Shown: positions 16,424-24,829 of the stretch, one piece after another | Position numbering within the stretch: position 1 is the first letter of the stretch | How the letters are laid out: each line of letters begins with the position of its first letter | Assembly (NCBI GenBank): GCA_964460075.1 | Contig: CAYWPC010000001.1 | Location: 62,001 to 126,000, forward strand | Source: JAMBLL01 sp964460075 | GTDB taxonomy: Bacteria; Actinomycetota; Acidimicrobiia; Spongiisociales; UBA5794 | Direction of reading: 5' to 3' | Length of the DNA stretch: 64,000 bases | Translations under genes and position numbers: made by a program | Notes under the pieces: generated by a model | Seen by the model: the letters and a program-made list of their open reading frames with translations, nothing else | What the model was told of the DNA's origin: nothing | The model's database searches: none

Positions 16424-17722
16424 CTACCGCTCAGTTGTCGAAACGGCCATAAACGTATCGGTGAACAGCGCCGTTCTTGTGAGAAATGCCGCAACGACGA
16501 GAACGCCAACGGACCCTGCAACGTACACAGGAACTACGCCAACCACACTTGCAATAGCCCCCCCGGTCGCTGCTCCGATCGGCAGACCGGCCCAGGCAAG
16601 TGTTCTCGATGCTGCGATGACCCGACCCATCTGCTCGGGCGGCGCGATCTTTTGGCGCATGGTGACGAGCGCTACGTTCACCCAGGTGACGCCCGTGATC
16701 GCGATGCCTGCCGGTATGACCGCAAGCCACGACCCGAGCATGGCCACTACAAGAAAACCCCCTCCCAACATCCCAAGACCGAGAACGTACATGGAGCCTA
16801 GGGGCATCGTCTTGGCGATTCGGCCAGCGAACGCAACACCGATCGAGCCGATGCCTGCTTGGAGGGCAAAGAAGAGTCCGATGACCAGGCCCTTTTCTGT
16901 CAACGCTTGTTCCATGCTTGCCAGACTCGTATCGAGCCCAAGGACCTCGGTCGCCACAAAGAGCACGAGAAGCGCTTCAAGCGGTTGGAACACCAGGTTG
17001 GTGAGCGTCCCACCCAATGTCCCCCAACGCAATCTCTTGTCCTTGAAGATCACCTTGAGGCCGCTGCTGATGGCCTGGCGGAAAGGCTCATGCGTCCTCT
17101 CGCGAAGAACCTTGACCGGACGTACGAGCAAGAGAAACGCAGCGGAAGCGACGAACGTCAGAGCGTTGAGACCGAAGGCGATCGCAAAGCCCCCTCCAAA
17201 GGCAACAAGCAGGCCACCAGCGAATGGACCTACGCTCAGCGTGATGGTCCTGGCCAAGCCCAGATGCGCATTCGCCGCTACAAGATCGGCATCGTCGAGG
17301 GACTGGGTCATGTAACTCTGGAGTCCCGAGTCGAACAAGACTGCCATCGATCCGACAAGGAAAGCGACTGCGAACACCATGAGCGGCGTTACCCAGACTG
17401 CGGTGGCAGCGAACGCCAGGAACCCGAAGGCCACCGCCCGTACGAGGTCGACACCAATGAGGGTCTTGCCTAGCTTGTGCTGTCTGTCAAGGAAGACACC
17501 TGCCGCAAGCCCGAACACGAGCATCGGCAGCGTCTCGGCCGCGGCCGTCAACCCTAGGTCCATGGCTCTGCCCGTTAGAGAGAGCATAAAGTATGGCAAT
17601 GTGAAAAACGCGACGTAATCCCCGAACAAAGAGACCGCCTGGCCTCCGACAATCGGTTTTAGGTTCCGCTTCGCACGTGTCGTGTGGCGGTCTCTTATCG
17701 GTCCGATCGGATCAATATCCAC
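16424..17722 (-). CDS. MFS transporter (EntS-like, MFS_3)
   Basis: 432-aa inner-membrane transporter with about 12 hydrophobic segments. The N-terminal GGQAVSLFGDYVAFFTLPYFML and the DRQHKLGKTLIGVDLVRA cytoplasmic loop after TM2 resemble the enterobactin-exporter-like MFS_3 subgroup. The substrate is unknown; drug or siderophore export is typical of the group. GTG start at 17722. It is divergent from the small membrane-protein operon and convergent with the 40-aa gene. Confidence 0.85.
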   Translation of the reverse strand: MDIDPIGPIRDRHTTRAKRNLKPIVGGQAVSLFGDYVAFFTLPYFMLSLTGRAMDLGLTAAAETLPMLVFGLAAGVFLDRQHKLGKTLIGVDLVRAVAFGFLAFAATAVWVTPLMVFAVAFLVGSMAVLFDSGLQSYMTQSLDDADLVAANAHLGLARTITLSVGPFAGGLLVAFGGGFAIAFGLNALTFVASAAFLLLVRPVKVLRERTHEPFRQAISSGLKVIFKDKRLRWGTLGGTLTNLVFQPLEALLVLFVATEVLGLDTSLASMEQALTEKGLVIGLFFALQAGIGSIGVAFAGRIAKTMPLGSMYVLGLGMLGGGFLVVAMLGSWLAVIPAGIAITGVTWVNVALVTMRQKIAPPEQMGRVIAASRTLAWAGLPIGAATGGAIASVVGVVPVYVAGSVGVLVVAAFLTRTALFTDTFMAVSTTER

Positions 17723-17814
17723 GAGCCATCATCGTAGTCGTCGTCCGCGTCACACGTGTGGGCGATACGCATCAGTTCAGCCTGCGGTACCCTGTCTGTG
17801 GCAGAACGAGGAAC

Positions 17815-18156
17815 ATGGCAGAAATCCAAGATATACCAGTGCTTGTCAGGGAGTTTTACGAACTGGCCAAGTCCTACCTGCTGCAAGAAACCGTCGAACC
17901 AGCCAAGAGGCTTGGCCGCTTCGCCGGCTACTCGCTTGTGGCCGCTGTGCTGTGGACTCTCGCTGTTGTGTTTCTCGCTGTCGCCGGGCTTCGGACCGTG
18001 TACGATCTCCTGCCGAACACACCGTATTGGGAAGCCCTTGCATACGTCGGCTCCGCCGTCGTCCTCTTTGTCTTCATGGCGCTTGTAGTCAAGTTCATCC
18101 CGACGCGTGGCGTCCACCATGTGCACACCGATCACACGGAGCAACCACACCTATGA
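17815..18156 (+). CDS. Putative holin-like (phage holin family) membrane protein
   Basis: 113 aa with an amphipathic N-terminal segment (LVREFYELAKSYLLQETVEP) and two transmembrane helices separated by a short loop (about 40-63 and 75-95), then a His-rich tail (HHVHTDHTEQPH). This is the layout of the actinobacterial phage-holin-family/YqjE-like proteins encoded by chromosomes, not phages. ATG 17815 is preceded by a cgagga ribosome site and a TACCCT hexamer (17788-17793). First gene of a chain of overlapping genes ending in trmI. Confidence 0.7.
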   Translation: MAEIQDIPVLVREFYELAKSYLLQETVEPAKRLGRFAGYSLVAAVLWTLAVVFLAVAGLRTVYDLLPNTPYWEALAYVGSAVVLFVFMALVVKFIPTRGVHHVHTDHTEQPHL

Positions 18157-18347
18157 CCGTTCACAAGGCCGACCTGGAAGCAAAACTACGTGAGATCGAG
18201 GGCGTCGTGACCGACATCGAGCACGACGCGCGGTCCAATGCCGTGATGCTTGCCATCACCGCAGGAGCCGTCGTGATCGGTATCGTCGCATTCACGGTGT
18301 GGAGATCACGCCACAGTAGGATTCGAGTCGAGGTGTTCACGCATTGA
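18153..18347 (+). CDS. 64-aa single-span membrane protein
   Basis: Starts in an ATGA overlap with the holin-like gene. A charged N-terminal helix (KADLEAKLREIEGVVTDIEHD, likely coiled coil) is followed by one membrane span (AVMLAITAGAVVIGIVAFTVW) and a basic tail. No known family recognised. Tight translational coupling to both neighbours supports a real gene. It probably interacts with the other small membrane proteins of this operon. Confidence 0.72.
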   Translation: MTVHKADLEAKLREIEGVVTDIEHDARSNAVMLAITAGAVVIGIVAFTVWRSRHSRIRVEVFTH

Positions 18348-18613
18348 GGAACACAGGATCGACCCTCGGCCAGTGGTGGTGGCGGCGTTTCCACCCATTG
18401 GTTCGCATTGGATGGGCCACGGCCACATCCGGCAAGACACGTCCTGCCACCCAAACCGCCATAGGTGTTGGACTCATCGGTGCCGGACTCATTCTTCGGC
18501 GCACCCATAGATCAGTGCCGATCTACACACACATTGCAGACAAGGGAGAAACAGTGCGCATTCGGGTCCACCAGGGCCGCGATGCCGTAAGCGAAGCGAT
18601 TGTGCATACCTGA
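18344..18613 (+). CDS. 89-aa small membrane-associated protein
   Basis: TTG start in a TTGA overlap with the preceding stop. It is a basic, Trp-rich N-terminus (QWWWRRFHPLVRIGWA), one short hydrophobic stretch (TAIGVGLIGAGLIL) and a C-terminal soluble segment of possible beta character (IYTHIADKGETVRIRVHQG). No family recognised. The coupled context supports expression with the neighbouring membrane genes. Confidence 0.65.
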   Translation: MRNTGSTLGQWWWRRFHPLVRIGWATATSGKTRPATQTAIGVGLIGAGLILRRTHRSVPIYTHIADKGETVRIRVHQGRDAVSEAIVHT

Positions 18614-18714
18614 TGGGCGGAAACAACAATCGCTTCGTCAAGATCGTCGTGTGGGTGGTTGTTGCCATGATGGTGGCAACCTTCGTAGCAGCGATTCTTC
18701 CGACGATCTCTTGA
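18613..18714 (+). CDS. 33-aa membrane micro-protein upstream of trmI
   Basis: ATG 18613 forms a TGATG overlap with the previous stop, and its own TGA (18712-18714) overlaps the TTG of trmI (TTGA). The product is essentially one transmembrane helix (KIVVWVVVAMMVATFVAAIL) with a short polar, positively charged N-terminus (MGGNNNRFVK). It is too short for routine gene calling, but the exact double overlap makes it convincing. Function unknown. Confidence 0.65.
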   Translation: MGGNNNRFVKIVVWVVVAMMVATFVAAILPTIS

Positions 18715-19526
18715 CAAGCGCAGGACCGCCAGCGACCGGTGATCCGTTTCAGGCAGCCGAAGTATGTCTTCTCAACGATGCCAAAGGTCGACAGTTTCTC
18801 GTAACGCTGCAATCGGGCTCCACGTTCCAGACAGACAAGGGCTCGATCGAACACGATCACGTTATTGGCATACGCGAAGGTTCGATGGTTGCAACGAGTA
18901 GGGGAACGCCAATGGTCGCGCTGCGGCCGCGCCTTGCCGACTACACACTTCGCATGAAGCGGGGTGCTGCTGTCATGTACCCGAAAGACACTGGCGCCCT
19001 CATTATGTGGGCAGACATCGCTCCTGGCTGCCGTGTTGTGGAGGCAGGCACCGGATCGGGTGCCCTCACGCTTGCGCTGTCGCGTGCCGTCGGGGACCGA
19101 GGCACCGTTGTCAGCGTTGAGCGACGTGACGACCACGCAACACATGCAAGAAGGCTGATCCAGGCTTTCGCTGGAACTGTGCCTGCAAACATCGACCTGC
19201 GCATCGGTGAGGTCGAAGCCGTCATCGAGGAGACAACGCCAGACCGGATCGTCCTCGACCTGCCTGAGCCATGGGCTTCAGTCGAGCCTGCAGCGCGGAG
19301 CCTCGCCGGAGGAGGCGTGCTTGCCAGCTACGTCCCCACTGTCCCACAAGTACAAACCCTCCGAGACGCCCTCTCCGATGCAGGCACCTTCACTGAGATC
19401 GAGACTTTCGAAGTCCTGATGCGGACCTGGACGATCGATGGCCGATCGGTGAGACCGGACCATCGTATGGTCGGTCACACCGGATTCATCACCGTTGCAC
19501 GAAAGCGGCTTCGACGCTCGTCATAG
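18711..19526 (+). CDS. trmI: tRNA (adenine-58-N1)-methyltransferase TrmI
   Basis: Class I SAM methyltransferase that places m1A58 in the T-loop of tRNAs. It has the N-terminal beta-domain (RGTPMVALRPRLADYTLRMKRGAAVMYPKD), SAM motif I VVEAGTGSGALTLALSRAVG, the acidic SVERRDDH loop, and the catalytic-pocket segment DRIVLDLPEPWASVEPA. Read from TTG 18711 in a TTGA overlap it is 271 aa. In actinobacteria trmI regularly borders the Pup-proteasome genes, as here. Confidence 0.92.
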   Translation: MTSAGPPATGDPFQAAEVCLLNDAKGRQFLVTLQSGSTFQTDKGSIEHDHVIGIREGSMVATSRGTPMVALRPRLADYTLRMKRGAAVMYPKDTGALIMWADIAPGCRVVEAGTGSGALTLALSRAVGDRGTVVSVERRDDHATHARRLIQAFAGTVPANIDLRIGEVEAVIEETTPDRIVLDLPEPWASVEPAARSLAGGGVLASYVPTVPQVQTLRDALSDAGTFTEIETFEVLMRTWTIDGRSVRPDHRMVGHTGFITVARKRLRRSS

Positions 19527-19539
19527 GCACCAAGTGGTG

Positions 19540-19785
19540 TTACGGCTCGATGAAGATGCACTCTCCTGGGCACTCTTCTGCGGACTCTACGACGAGATCC
19601 ATCTGATCGTCCGGAAACGCAGCCACTCCCTTAGCGCCCTCAGCGTTACCTTCGGATTCGGCGTAAATCGTGTCGCCCTCACGCACATAGGCAAGCCCAT
19701 CATCGAGAAGTACGAACACGTCGGGGGCAATCTCTTCGCAGAGCCCGTCACCTGTGCAGAGATCCTGATCTATCCAGACCTTCAT
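19540..19785 (-). CDS. Ferredoxin (3Fe-4S or D-ligated 4Fe-4S type)
   Basis: 81-aa acidic electron carrier. Cluster ligands are C10 and C16 in CTGDGLC, where Asp13 stands in place of the usual middle cysteine, and C72 in CPGEC; C76 is extra. This pattern fits actinobacterial 3Fe-4S ferredoxins that feed cytochromes P450 or oxidoreductases. It sits convergent with trmI (13-nt gap) and divergent from arc. A ferredoxin next to the proteasomal ATPase recurs in other actinobacteria, but its role there is unclear. Confidence 0.88.
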   Translation of the reverse strand: MKVWIDQDLCTGDGLCEEIAPDVFVLLDDGLAYVREGDTIYAESEGNAEGAKGVAAFPDDQMDLVVESAEECPGECIFIEP

Positions 19786-19934
19786 CGTCGTTCCTTGTTC
19801 GGCAATCTTGCGGGAAGCGTAGCGGGCCTACAGCGCTCACTTGTGCCGCGAAGCACATCGCTTCCCAATGCGGTTACGCGTTCTACACTCGAGGGACGGA
19901 CCGTATGTGCCGATGAGCAGTATCGGAGGTCGCC

Positions 19935-21647
19935 ATGGCGGACAATCAGCGATCGGAGCAGGCAGCGACGATCAAGGTGCTTGAGGAAGAGATCGTCATC
20001 CTCCATCGCCGACTCCAAGACGCGCCTCGACGCGTGCGCCTTCTCGAGGAGCGCCTTATCGACGTGCGAAACCAGCTCGGACAGGCGTCGAGCCAGAACG
20101 AGAAGCTCTCCACGGCCTTGGCAGAGACCCGCGAGCAGCTGGCGCTGCTCAGGGATGAGGTAGAGAAGCTAACAGCGCCTCCGAACCCGTTCGGGTCCGT
20201 GCTCCAGATAAACGCGGATGGGACGGTCGACATCACGTCCTCTGGCCGAAAACTCCGCGTCGCAGTCGAGCCGACCGTCGAAGTCAAAGAGCTGAGGCGG
20301 GGACAGGAGGTGATCCTGAACGAAGCGTTCAACATCGTCGACACCCGCACATTCGATCCAACAGGCGAGGTCGCGACGATCAAAGAGACGATCGGCGATG
20401 ACCGAATCGTTGTCCTCACCCGAGGCGACGAGGAGCGCGTTGTGACGCTGGGCGACCCCGTGCTCGATACGTATCTTCGCGCAGGCGATCACGTTCGGCT
20501 CGACGTCAAGACCGGACTCGTGCTCGAGAAGCTCGCTCGACCGGAAGTTGAGGAGCTGGTACTTGAGGAAGTACCAGACATCACCTACGAGGACATCGGG
20601 GGGCTCGACGAGCAGATCGAGATCATCCGCGACGCGGTGGAACTCCCATACCTTCACCGAGATCGTTTCGCAGCGTACGATCTCGCTGCTCCCAAGGGCG
20701 TCCTGCTCTACGGCCCGCCAGGATGCGGGAAGACCTTGATCGCAAAAGCCGTGGCCAACTCTCTCGCTGCAACCGTTGGCGAACGAAGCGACGGAGGTGA
20801 CAGGCGATCCTATTTCCTCAACATCAAGGGGCCAGAGCTACTCAACAAATACGTTGGAGAGACGGAACGTCAGATACGGCTCATCTTTCAGCGGGCGAAG
20901 GAGAAATCCGATGAAGGGGTTCCGGTGATCGTCTTCTTCGACGAGATGGATTCGCTCTTCCGAACGAGAGGGACCGGCGTGTCATCAGACGTCGAATCCA
21001 CGATCGTTCCGCAGCTTCTCAGTGAGCTCGACGGTGTTGAGTCCCTCAAGAACGTCATCGTCATCGGCGCTTCCAACAGAGAGGATCTCATCGACCCTGC
21101 GATCCTTAGGCCTGGGCGTCTCGACGTGAAGATCAAGATCGAGCGACCATCGCGCTCGGCTGCGAGAACGATCTTCGACATTTACCTCACCACCAGACTG
21201 CCATACAACGCAGCGGATGTGGCCGCCCTAGGAAGCCTGGAGGCCATGCGAGCGAAAGCGGTCGACACGGCGGTCTCTGCCATGTACGCCGAGGGTGTCG
21301 AGAATCGCTTCCTCGAGGTCACCTACGCGAATGGAGACCGAGAGGAACTCTATTTCAAGGATTTCGCGTCAGGGGCAATGATCGAAAACATCGTGCGCCG
21401 CGCAAAGAAGGATGCGATCAAACGCGAGATATCGGGCGGAGAAACCGGACTCAAGGTCTCTGATCTCACCGCTGCCGTCCACCAGGAGTTCCGCGAACAC
21501 GAGGACCTTCCAAACACGACGAATCCCGATGACTGGGCAAGGATTTCGGGAAAGAAGGGGGAACGTATCGTGTACGTCCGCACACTGATCGAAGGTGACG
21601 GTGACCAGCGAGCGATCGAAGCTGTCTCACCCGGCCAGTATCTATAA
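19935..21647 (+). CDS. arc: Proteasome-associated AAA ATPase ARC/Mpa
   Basis: Hexameric unfoldase that recognises pupylated proteins and threads them into the 20S proteasome. It has an N-terminal coiled coil (about 8-75), two OB-fold interdomains (about 80-220), and an AAA domain with Walker A YGPPGCGKT, Walker B IVFFDEMDS and the sensor/arginine region RPGRLDVKI. It ends in GQYL, the C-terminal motif that docks into PrcA pockets. 570 aa; ATG 19935 with a ggaggtcgcc ribosome site. It starts the run arc-dop-pup-prcB-prcA. Confidence 0.97.
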   Translation: MADNQRSEQAATIKVLEEEIVILHRRLQDAPRRVRLLEERLIDVRNQLGQASSQNEKLSTALAETREQLALLRDEVEKLTAPPNPFGSVLQINADGTVDITSSGRKLRVAVEPTVEVKELRRGQEVILNEAFNIVDTRTFDPTGEVATIKETIGDDRIVVLTRGDEERVVTLGDPVLDTYLRAGDHVRLDVKTGLVLEKLARPEVEELVLEEVPDITYEDIGGLDEQIEIIRDAVELPYLHRDRFAAYDLAAPKGVLLYGPPGCGKTLIAKAVANSLAATVGERSDGGDRRSYFLNIKGPELLNKYVGETERQIRLIFQRAKEKSDEGVPVIVFFDEMDSLFRTRGTGVSSDVESTIVPQLLSELDGVESLKNVIVIGASNREDLIDPAILRPGRLDVKIKIERPSRSAARTIFDIYLTTRLPYNAADVAALGSLEAMRAKAVDTAVSAMYAEGVENRFLEVTYANGDREELYFKDFASGAMIENIVRRAKKDAIKREISGGETGLKVSDLTAAVHQEFREHEDLPNTTNPDDWARISGKKGERIVYVRTLIEGDGDQRAIEAVSPGQYL

Positions 21648-21653
21648 CCGCTG

Positions 21654-23135
21654 ATGCATACCAGGGTTCTCGGAACCGAAGTCGAGTATGGCATCACGAT
21701 AACGAACGATCCGGCGTTCAATCCTGTCACGGCGTCAGCGACACTCGTCAACGCGTACGGAGGGGGCTCCGATCGTATTCGATGGTCATACATCGATGAG
21801 ACACCAGGGCGCGACGCTCGGGGCTTCACGCTAGGAGAGGTACCCATAGACGAGACCGACTCAGGGCTCGTCAACGCTGTTCTTCTCAACGGCGCACGTC
21901 TGTACGTAGACCACGCCCACCCGGAATACTCGTCACCTGAGTGCGCAGACCCGTTGACCGCGACGTTGTATGACAAGGCTGGCGAATCGGTGATGCACAG
22001 TGCCGCGCTCCAAGCATCAGCATCCCTCCTCGCGGGGCAGCGCATGGTGCTGCACAAGAACAACAGCGATGGCAAGGGAAACTCGTACGGGGCCCACGAG
22101 AACTACCTCGTTGCGCGTTCGGTGAACTTCGGTGAGATCGTCCACCATCTCACCGCTTTCTTGGTGTCTCGCCAGATCCTCTCAGGCTCGGGCAAGGTCG
22201 GGGCAGAGCACGGTCGCAGAGCGGCGACCTACCAGATCACACAGCGAGCCGACTTCTTTGAGGAGGAGATCGGGCTCGAGACGACGCTCAAGAGGCCGAT
22301 CATCAACACGAGAGACGAGCCGCACGCCGACCCCGCTCGGTATCGACGCCTGCACGTGATCTTCGGTGACGCAACCATGTCCGAAGTTCAGACATTCGTC
22401 AAACTCGGCTCTACCTCCCTCATGCTCATGGCGCTCGAGGATGACGCGCTCGGCGAGCCGATCCGCATGGCTGCACCGGTACCTGCAGTATGGGCAGTCA
22501 GCCGAGACCTCACCTTCCGCAAGAAGATCGCCTTGAAGGATGGCACATTCGCAACAGCACTCGAATTGCAGTGGCGGTATCTCGACATTGCACAACGCTA
22601 CGGAGCGGTCGCAGATATTTCGCCCGTGTACAAGCAGGTGCTCAACGAGTGGCACGATCTTCTCACCGACCTCGAAACAGGATACGAGGAGGTCGCAGAC
22701 AGACTCGACTGGGCAGCGAAGCTTCGAATTCTGGAGGCTTACAGGGATCGAGACCACCTGCAATGGGACGCAGCGAAACTTCGTCTCCTCGACCTTCAGT
22801 TTCACGACATCGACCCGGAAAGAGGCCTGTACCACCGACTTGTGCGATCCGGCCGAATGCGTCGCCTCTTCAGTGATGAGGAGATCATCGCCGCGACAAC
22901 CAACCCGCCGACATCCACCCGCGCGTGGTTCAGGGGAGAGGTGTTGCGGCGGTATCGTGACGCTGTCGTCGCGGCGAACTGGGATTCGCTCGTCTTCGAT
23001 GTCGGGGCATCGAAGCTGATTCGCGTTCCTATGATGGACCCCCTACGCGGGACAAGGGACCTGGTCGAGGAACTTCTCGACGCGAGTCCAGACGCAGCCA
23101 CCCTCATCAAGAAACTTGGAGGCGACGATGACTGA
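21654..23135 (+). CDS. dop: Depupylase/deamidase Dop
   Basis: Carboxylate-amine-ligase-fold enzyme related to PafA. It removes Pup from substrates and, where Pup ends in Gln, deamidates it to Glu. Catalytic and ATP/Mg residues are recognisable in RVLGTEVEYGI near the start, YVDHAHPEYSSPEC, LHKNNSDGKGNSYGAHENYL and RPIINTRDEPHAD. The Dop-specific insertion after residue 40 distinguishes it from PafA. 493 aa. Here Pup already ends in Glu, so only the depupylase role should be needed. Its stop overlaps pup by 8 nt. Confidence 0.96.
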   Translation: MHTRVLGTEVEYGITITNDPAFNPVTASATLVNAYGGGSDRIRWSYIDETPGRDARGFTLGEVPIDETDSGLVNAVLLNGARLYVDHAHPEYSSPECADPLTATLYDKAGESVMHSAALQASASLLAGQRMVLHKNNSDGKGNSYGAHENYLVARSVNFGEIVHHLTAFLVSRQILSGSGKVGAEHGRRAATYQITQRADFFEEEIGLETTLKRPIINTRDEPHADPARYRRLHVIFGDATMSEVQTFVKLGSTSLMLMALEDDALGEPIRMAAPVPAVWAVSRDLTFRKKIALKDGTFATALELQWRYLDIAQRYGAVADISPVYKQVLNEWHDLLTDLETGYEEVADRLDWAAKLRILEAYRDRDHLQWDAAKLRLLDLQFHDIDPERGLYHRLVRSGRMRRLFSDEEIIAATTNPPTSTRAWFRGEVLRRYRDAVVAANWDSLVFDVGASKLIRVPMMDPLRGTRDLVEELLDASPDAATLIKKLGGDDD

Positions 23136-23313
23136 GCGAGAACGATCGTCACGCAAGAGCACAGAAGGTCCTCACGAGCATCGCGACACCTCCGTGTCAC
23201 GTGCGGAGGAGGTAACGGACAAGATCGACGACCTCCTCGACGAGATCGACAGTGTGCTTGAAGAGAATGCCGAGGAGTTCGTGAAGAACTACGTGCAGAA
23301 GGGTGGCGAGTGA
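23128..23313 (+). CDS. pup: Prokaryotic ubiquitin-like protein Pup, ending in GGE
   Basis: 61-aa intrinsically disordered modifier attached through its C-terminal side chain to lysines of target proteins. The central helix-forming region that binds the Mpa coiled coil is visible (EEVTDKIDDLLDEIDSVLEENAEEFVKNYVQKG). The C-terminus is encoded directly as Gly-Gly-Glu (ggt ggc gag tga), so it can be ligated without deamidation. ATG 23128 follows ggaggcgac. The stop overlaps prcB as GTGA. Confidence 0.95.
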   Translation: MTERERSSRKSTEGPHEHRDTSVSRAEEVTDKIDDLLDEIDSVLEENAEEFVKNYVQKGGE

Positions 23314-24107
23314 CCGTGGAGGTGCCGGTCATAGGTCCCCTGCGGATCGGAGAGCAGGTAGCGGACGCATCTTTCCTGTCCATGCTCGAACATCGTGGTC
23401 AAGCACCATCCTGGTCAACAGGCGCCGTCACCCCTGTCCATGTTCCCGAAGCAACGACGGTCCTCGCTCTCACGTGGGGGCGAGGCGTTCTCATGGCTGG
23501 CGATCGTAGAGCCACTGCAGGCAACGTCATTGCCCATCGAAGGATTCGGAAAGTGTATGCGGCTGACGAGTACTCAGCCGTGGCCATTTCAGGAACCGCC
23601 GGCATGGCTGTGGAACTCATCAAACTGTTCCAAACCGAACTTGAGCACTATGAGAAGATCGAAGGTACGAGATTGAGTCTCGAGGGAAAGGGCAACTATC
23701 TCGCGCGAATGGTACGAGGCAACCTTTCGCTCGCATTTCAGGGACTCGTCGTGATTCCACTGTTCTGCGGCTACGACGAAGCCACGCACAGTGGGAGGCT
23801 CTTCTCGTTCGACGTGGTTGGTGGCAGGTACGACGAGCTCAACTACGCCACGACGGGCTCAGGCGGCACCGAGGCGAAGAGTTTCCTGAAAGCCGTCTGG
23901 AAGCCGGAACTCACGAGGGACGAGGCTGTCACGATTGCGATTGAAGCACTCGTCGCTGCCGCCGAAGAGGACGCAGCCACCGGAGGGCCCGACCTCAAGC
24001 GCGGCATCTACCCAAGCGTCGTATCGGTCACAGCTCAGGGCATCGAGGAGATCGACGATCAGACGCTCGCATCGATCGCCACAACCGTGATTGAGTCACG
24101 ACCATGA
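23310..24107 (+). CDS. prcB: 20S proteasome beta subunit
   Basis: Catalytic ring of the bacterial proteasome. A 48-residue propeptide should be removed autocatalytically to expose Thr49 (TTVLALTWGRGVLMAGDRRAT). The matching catalytic Lys and Asp lie in GDRRAT, and SGTAGMAVEL and TGGPDLKRGIYP are conserved. The residue before the catalytic threonine is Ala48 rather than the usual Gly. GTG 23310 overlaps the pup stop. 265 aa, and the end overlaps prcA as ATGA. Confidence 0.96.
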   Translation: MTVEVPVIGPLRIGEQVADASFLSMLEHRGQAPSWSTGAVTPVHVPEATTVLALTWGRGVLMAGDRRATAGNVIAHRRIRKVYAADEYSAVAISGTAGMAVELIKLFQTELEHYEKIEGTRLSLEGKGNYLARMVRGNLSLAFQGLVVIPLFCGYDEATHSGRLFSFDVVGGRYDELNYATTGSGGTEAKSFLKAVWKPELTRDEAVTIAIEALVAAAEEDAATGGPDLKRGIYPSVVSVTAQGIEEIDDQTLASIATTVIESRP

Positions 24108-24784
24108 CCACGCCGTTCTATGTACCTCCGGAACAACTGGTCAAGGATCGAGCCGATTTTGCCCGCAAGGGAGTTAGCCGCGGCAGACCCATCGTCGTCG
24201 TCGCGCTCGAAAGCGGCGTCCTACTCATCGGAGAGAACTCATCTCCCTCACTTCGCAAGGTGGGGGAGGTGTACGACCGAATCGCCTTTGCCGGTGTTGG
24301 CCGGTTCAACGAGTTCGAGACACTGCGTGTCGCCGGGGTGCGATACGCCGATCTCAAGGGGTACTCGTACGCGAGGTCCGACGTCACAGCAAGGGGTCTC
24401 GCCAACGCCTACTCACAGACACTCGGTCAGATATTCTCGCACGAGATCAAACCGTACGAGGTCGACATCATCGTCGCGGAGGTCGGTCTAGAGGTCGGAG
24501 ACGACAAGCTATTCCGAATCCAGTACGACGGGACGCTACGCGACGCTAACCGACTCGCTGTCCTCGGAGCGGGCGAGGAAGAGATTGCCGCATCGATCGC
24601 GGAATCCATCACTCCCGACATGACGATCGGCCACGCGCTTAGTGTTGCGTGCAGTGCAATCGAGGCGGCGTCCGACCACGTTGTGCCCGCCGACGCATGG
24701 GAAACAGGCTTTCTGGAGCGAACAAGCACGCGGCGTTCCTTCCGAAGGTTGGATGTCCAAGAAATCACCTCGGCTAGGTCATAG
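24104..24784 (+). CDS. prcA: 20S proteasome alpha subunit
   Basis: Outer-ring gating subunit, 226 aa. The N-terminal gate region starts MTTPFYVPPEQLVKDRADFARKG, followed by the alpha-ring core (VGEVYDRIAFAGVGRFNEFETLR, GYSYARSDVTARGLANAYSQTLGQIF, KPYEVDIIVAEVG). The C-terminus (RRSFRRLDVQEI) matches actinobacterial PrcA. It receives the GQYL tails of ARC. It is coupled to prcB by ATGA. Confidence 0.96.
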   Translation: MTTPFYVPPEQLVKDRADFARKGVSRGRPIVVVALESGVLLIGENSSPSLRKVGEVYDRIAFAGVGRFNEFETLRVAGVRYADLKGYSYARSDVTARGLANAYSQTLGQIFSHEIKPYEVDIIVAEVGLEVGDDKLFRIQYDGTLRDANRLAVLGAGEEEIAASIAESITPDMTIGHALSVACSAIEAASDHVVPADAWETGFLERTSTRRSFRRLDVQEITSARS

Positions 24785-24817
24785 CACCTTCACGCAAAAG
24801 GTTCGTTTCTGGTGCTG

Positions 24818-24823
24818 TACGCT
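24818..24823 (+). promoter_or_regulatory. -10 element, leaderless pafA promoter
   Basis: TACGCT lies 6 nt before GTG 24830, with no ribosome site between. Implies pafA can be transcribed separately from prcBA as a leaderless mRNA. Confidence 0.5.
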
Positions 24824-24829
24824 GAACTC

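Noticed and set aside
16287..17315. 342-codon + strand frame opposite the MFS transporter
   Set aside because: Composition is Arg/Pro/Thr/Ser-rich with no domain; antisense shadow of the transporter gene.
17815..18156. Prophage remnant suggested by a holin-like protein
   Set aside because: No other phage gene nearby; chromosomal holin-family membrane proteins are common in actinobacteria.
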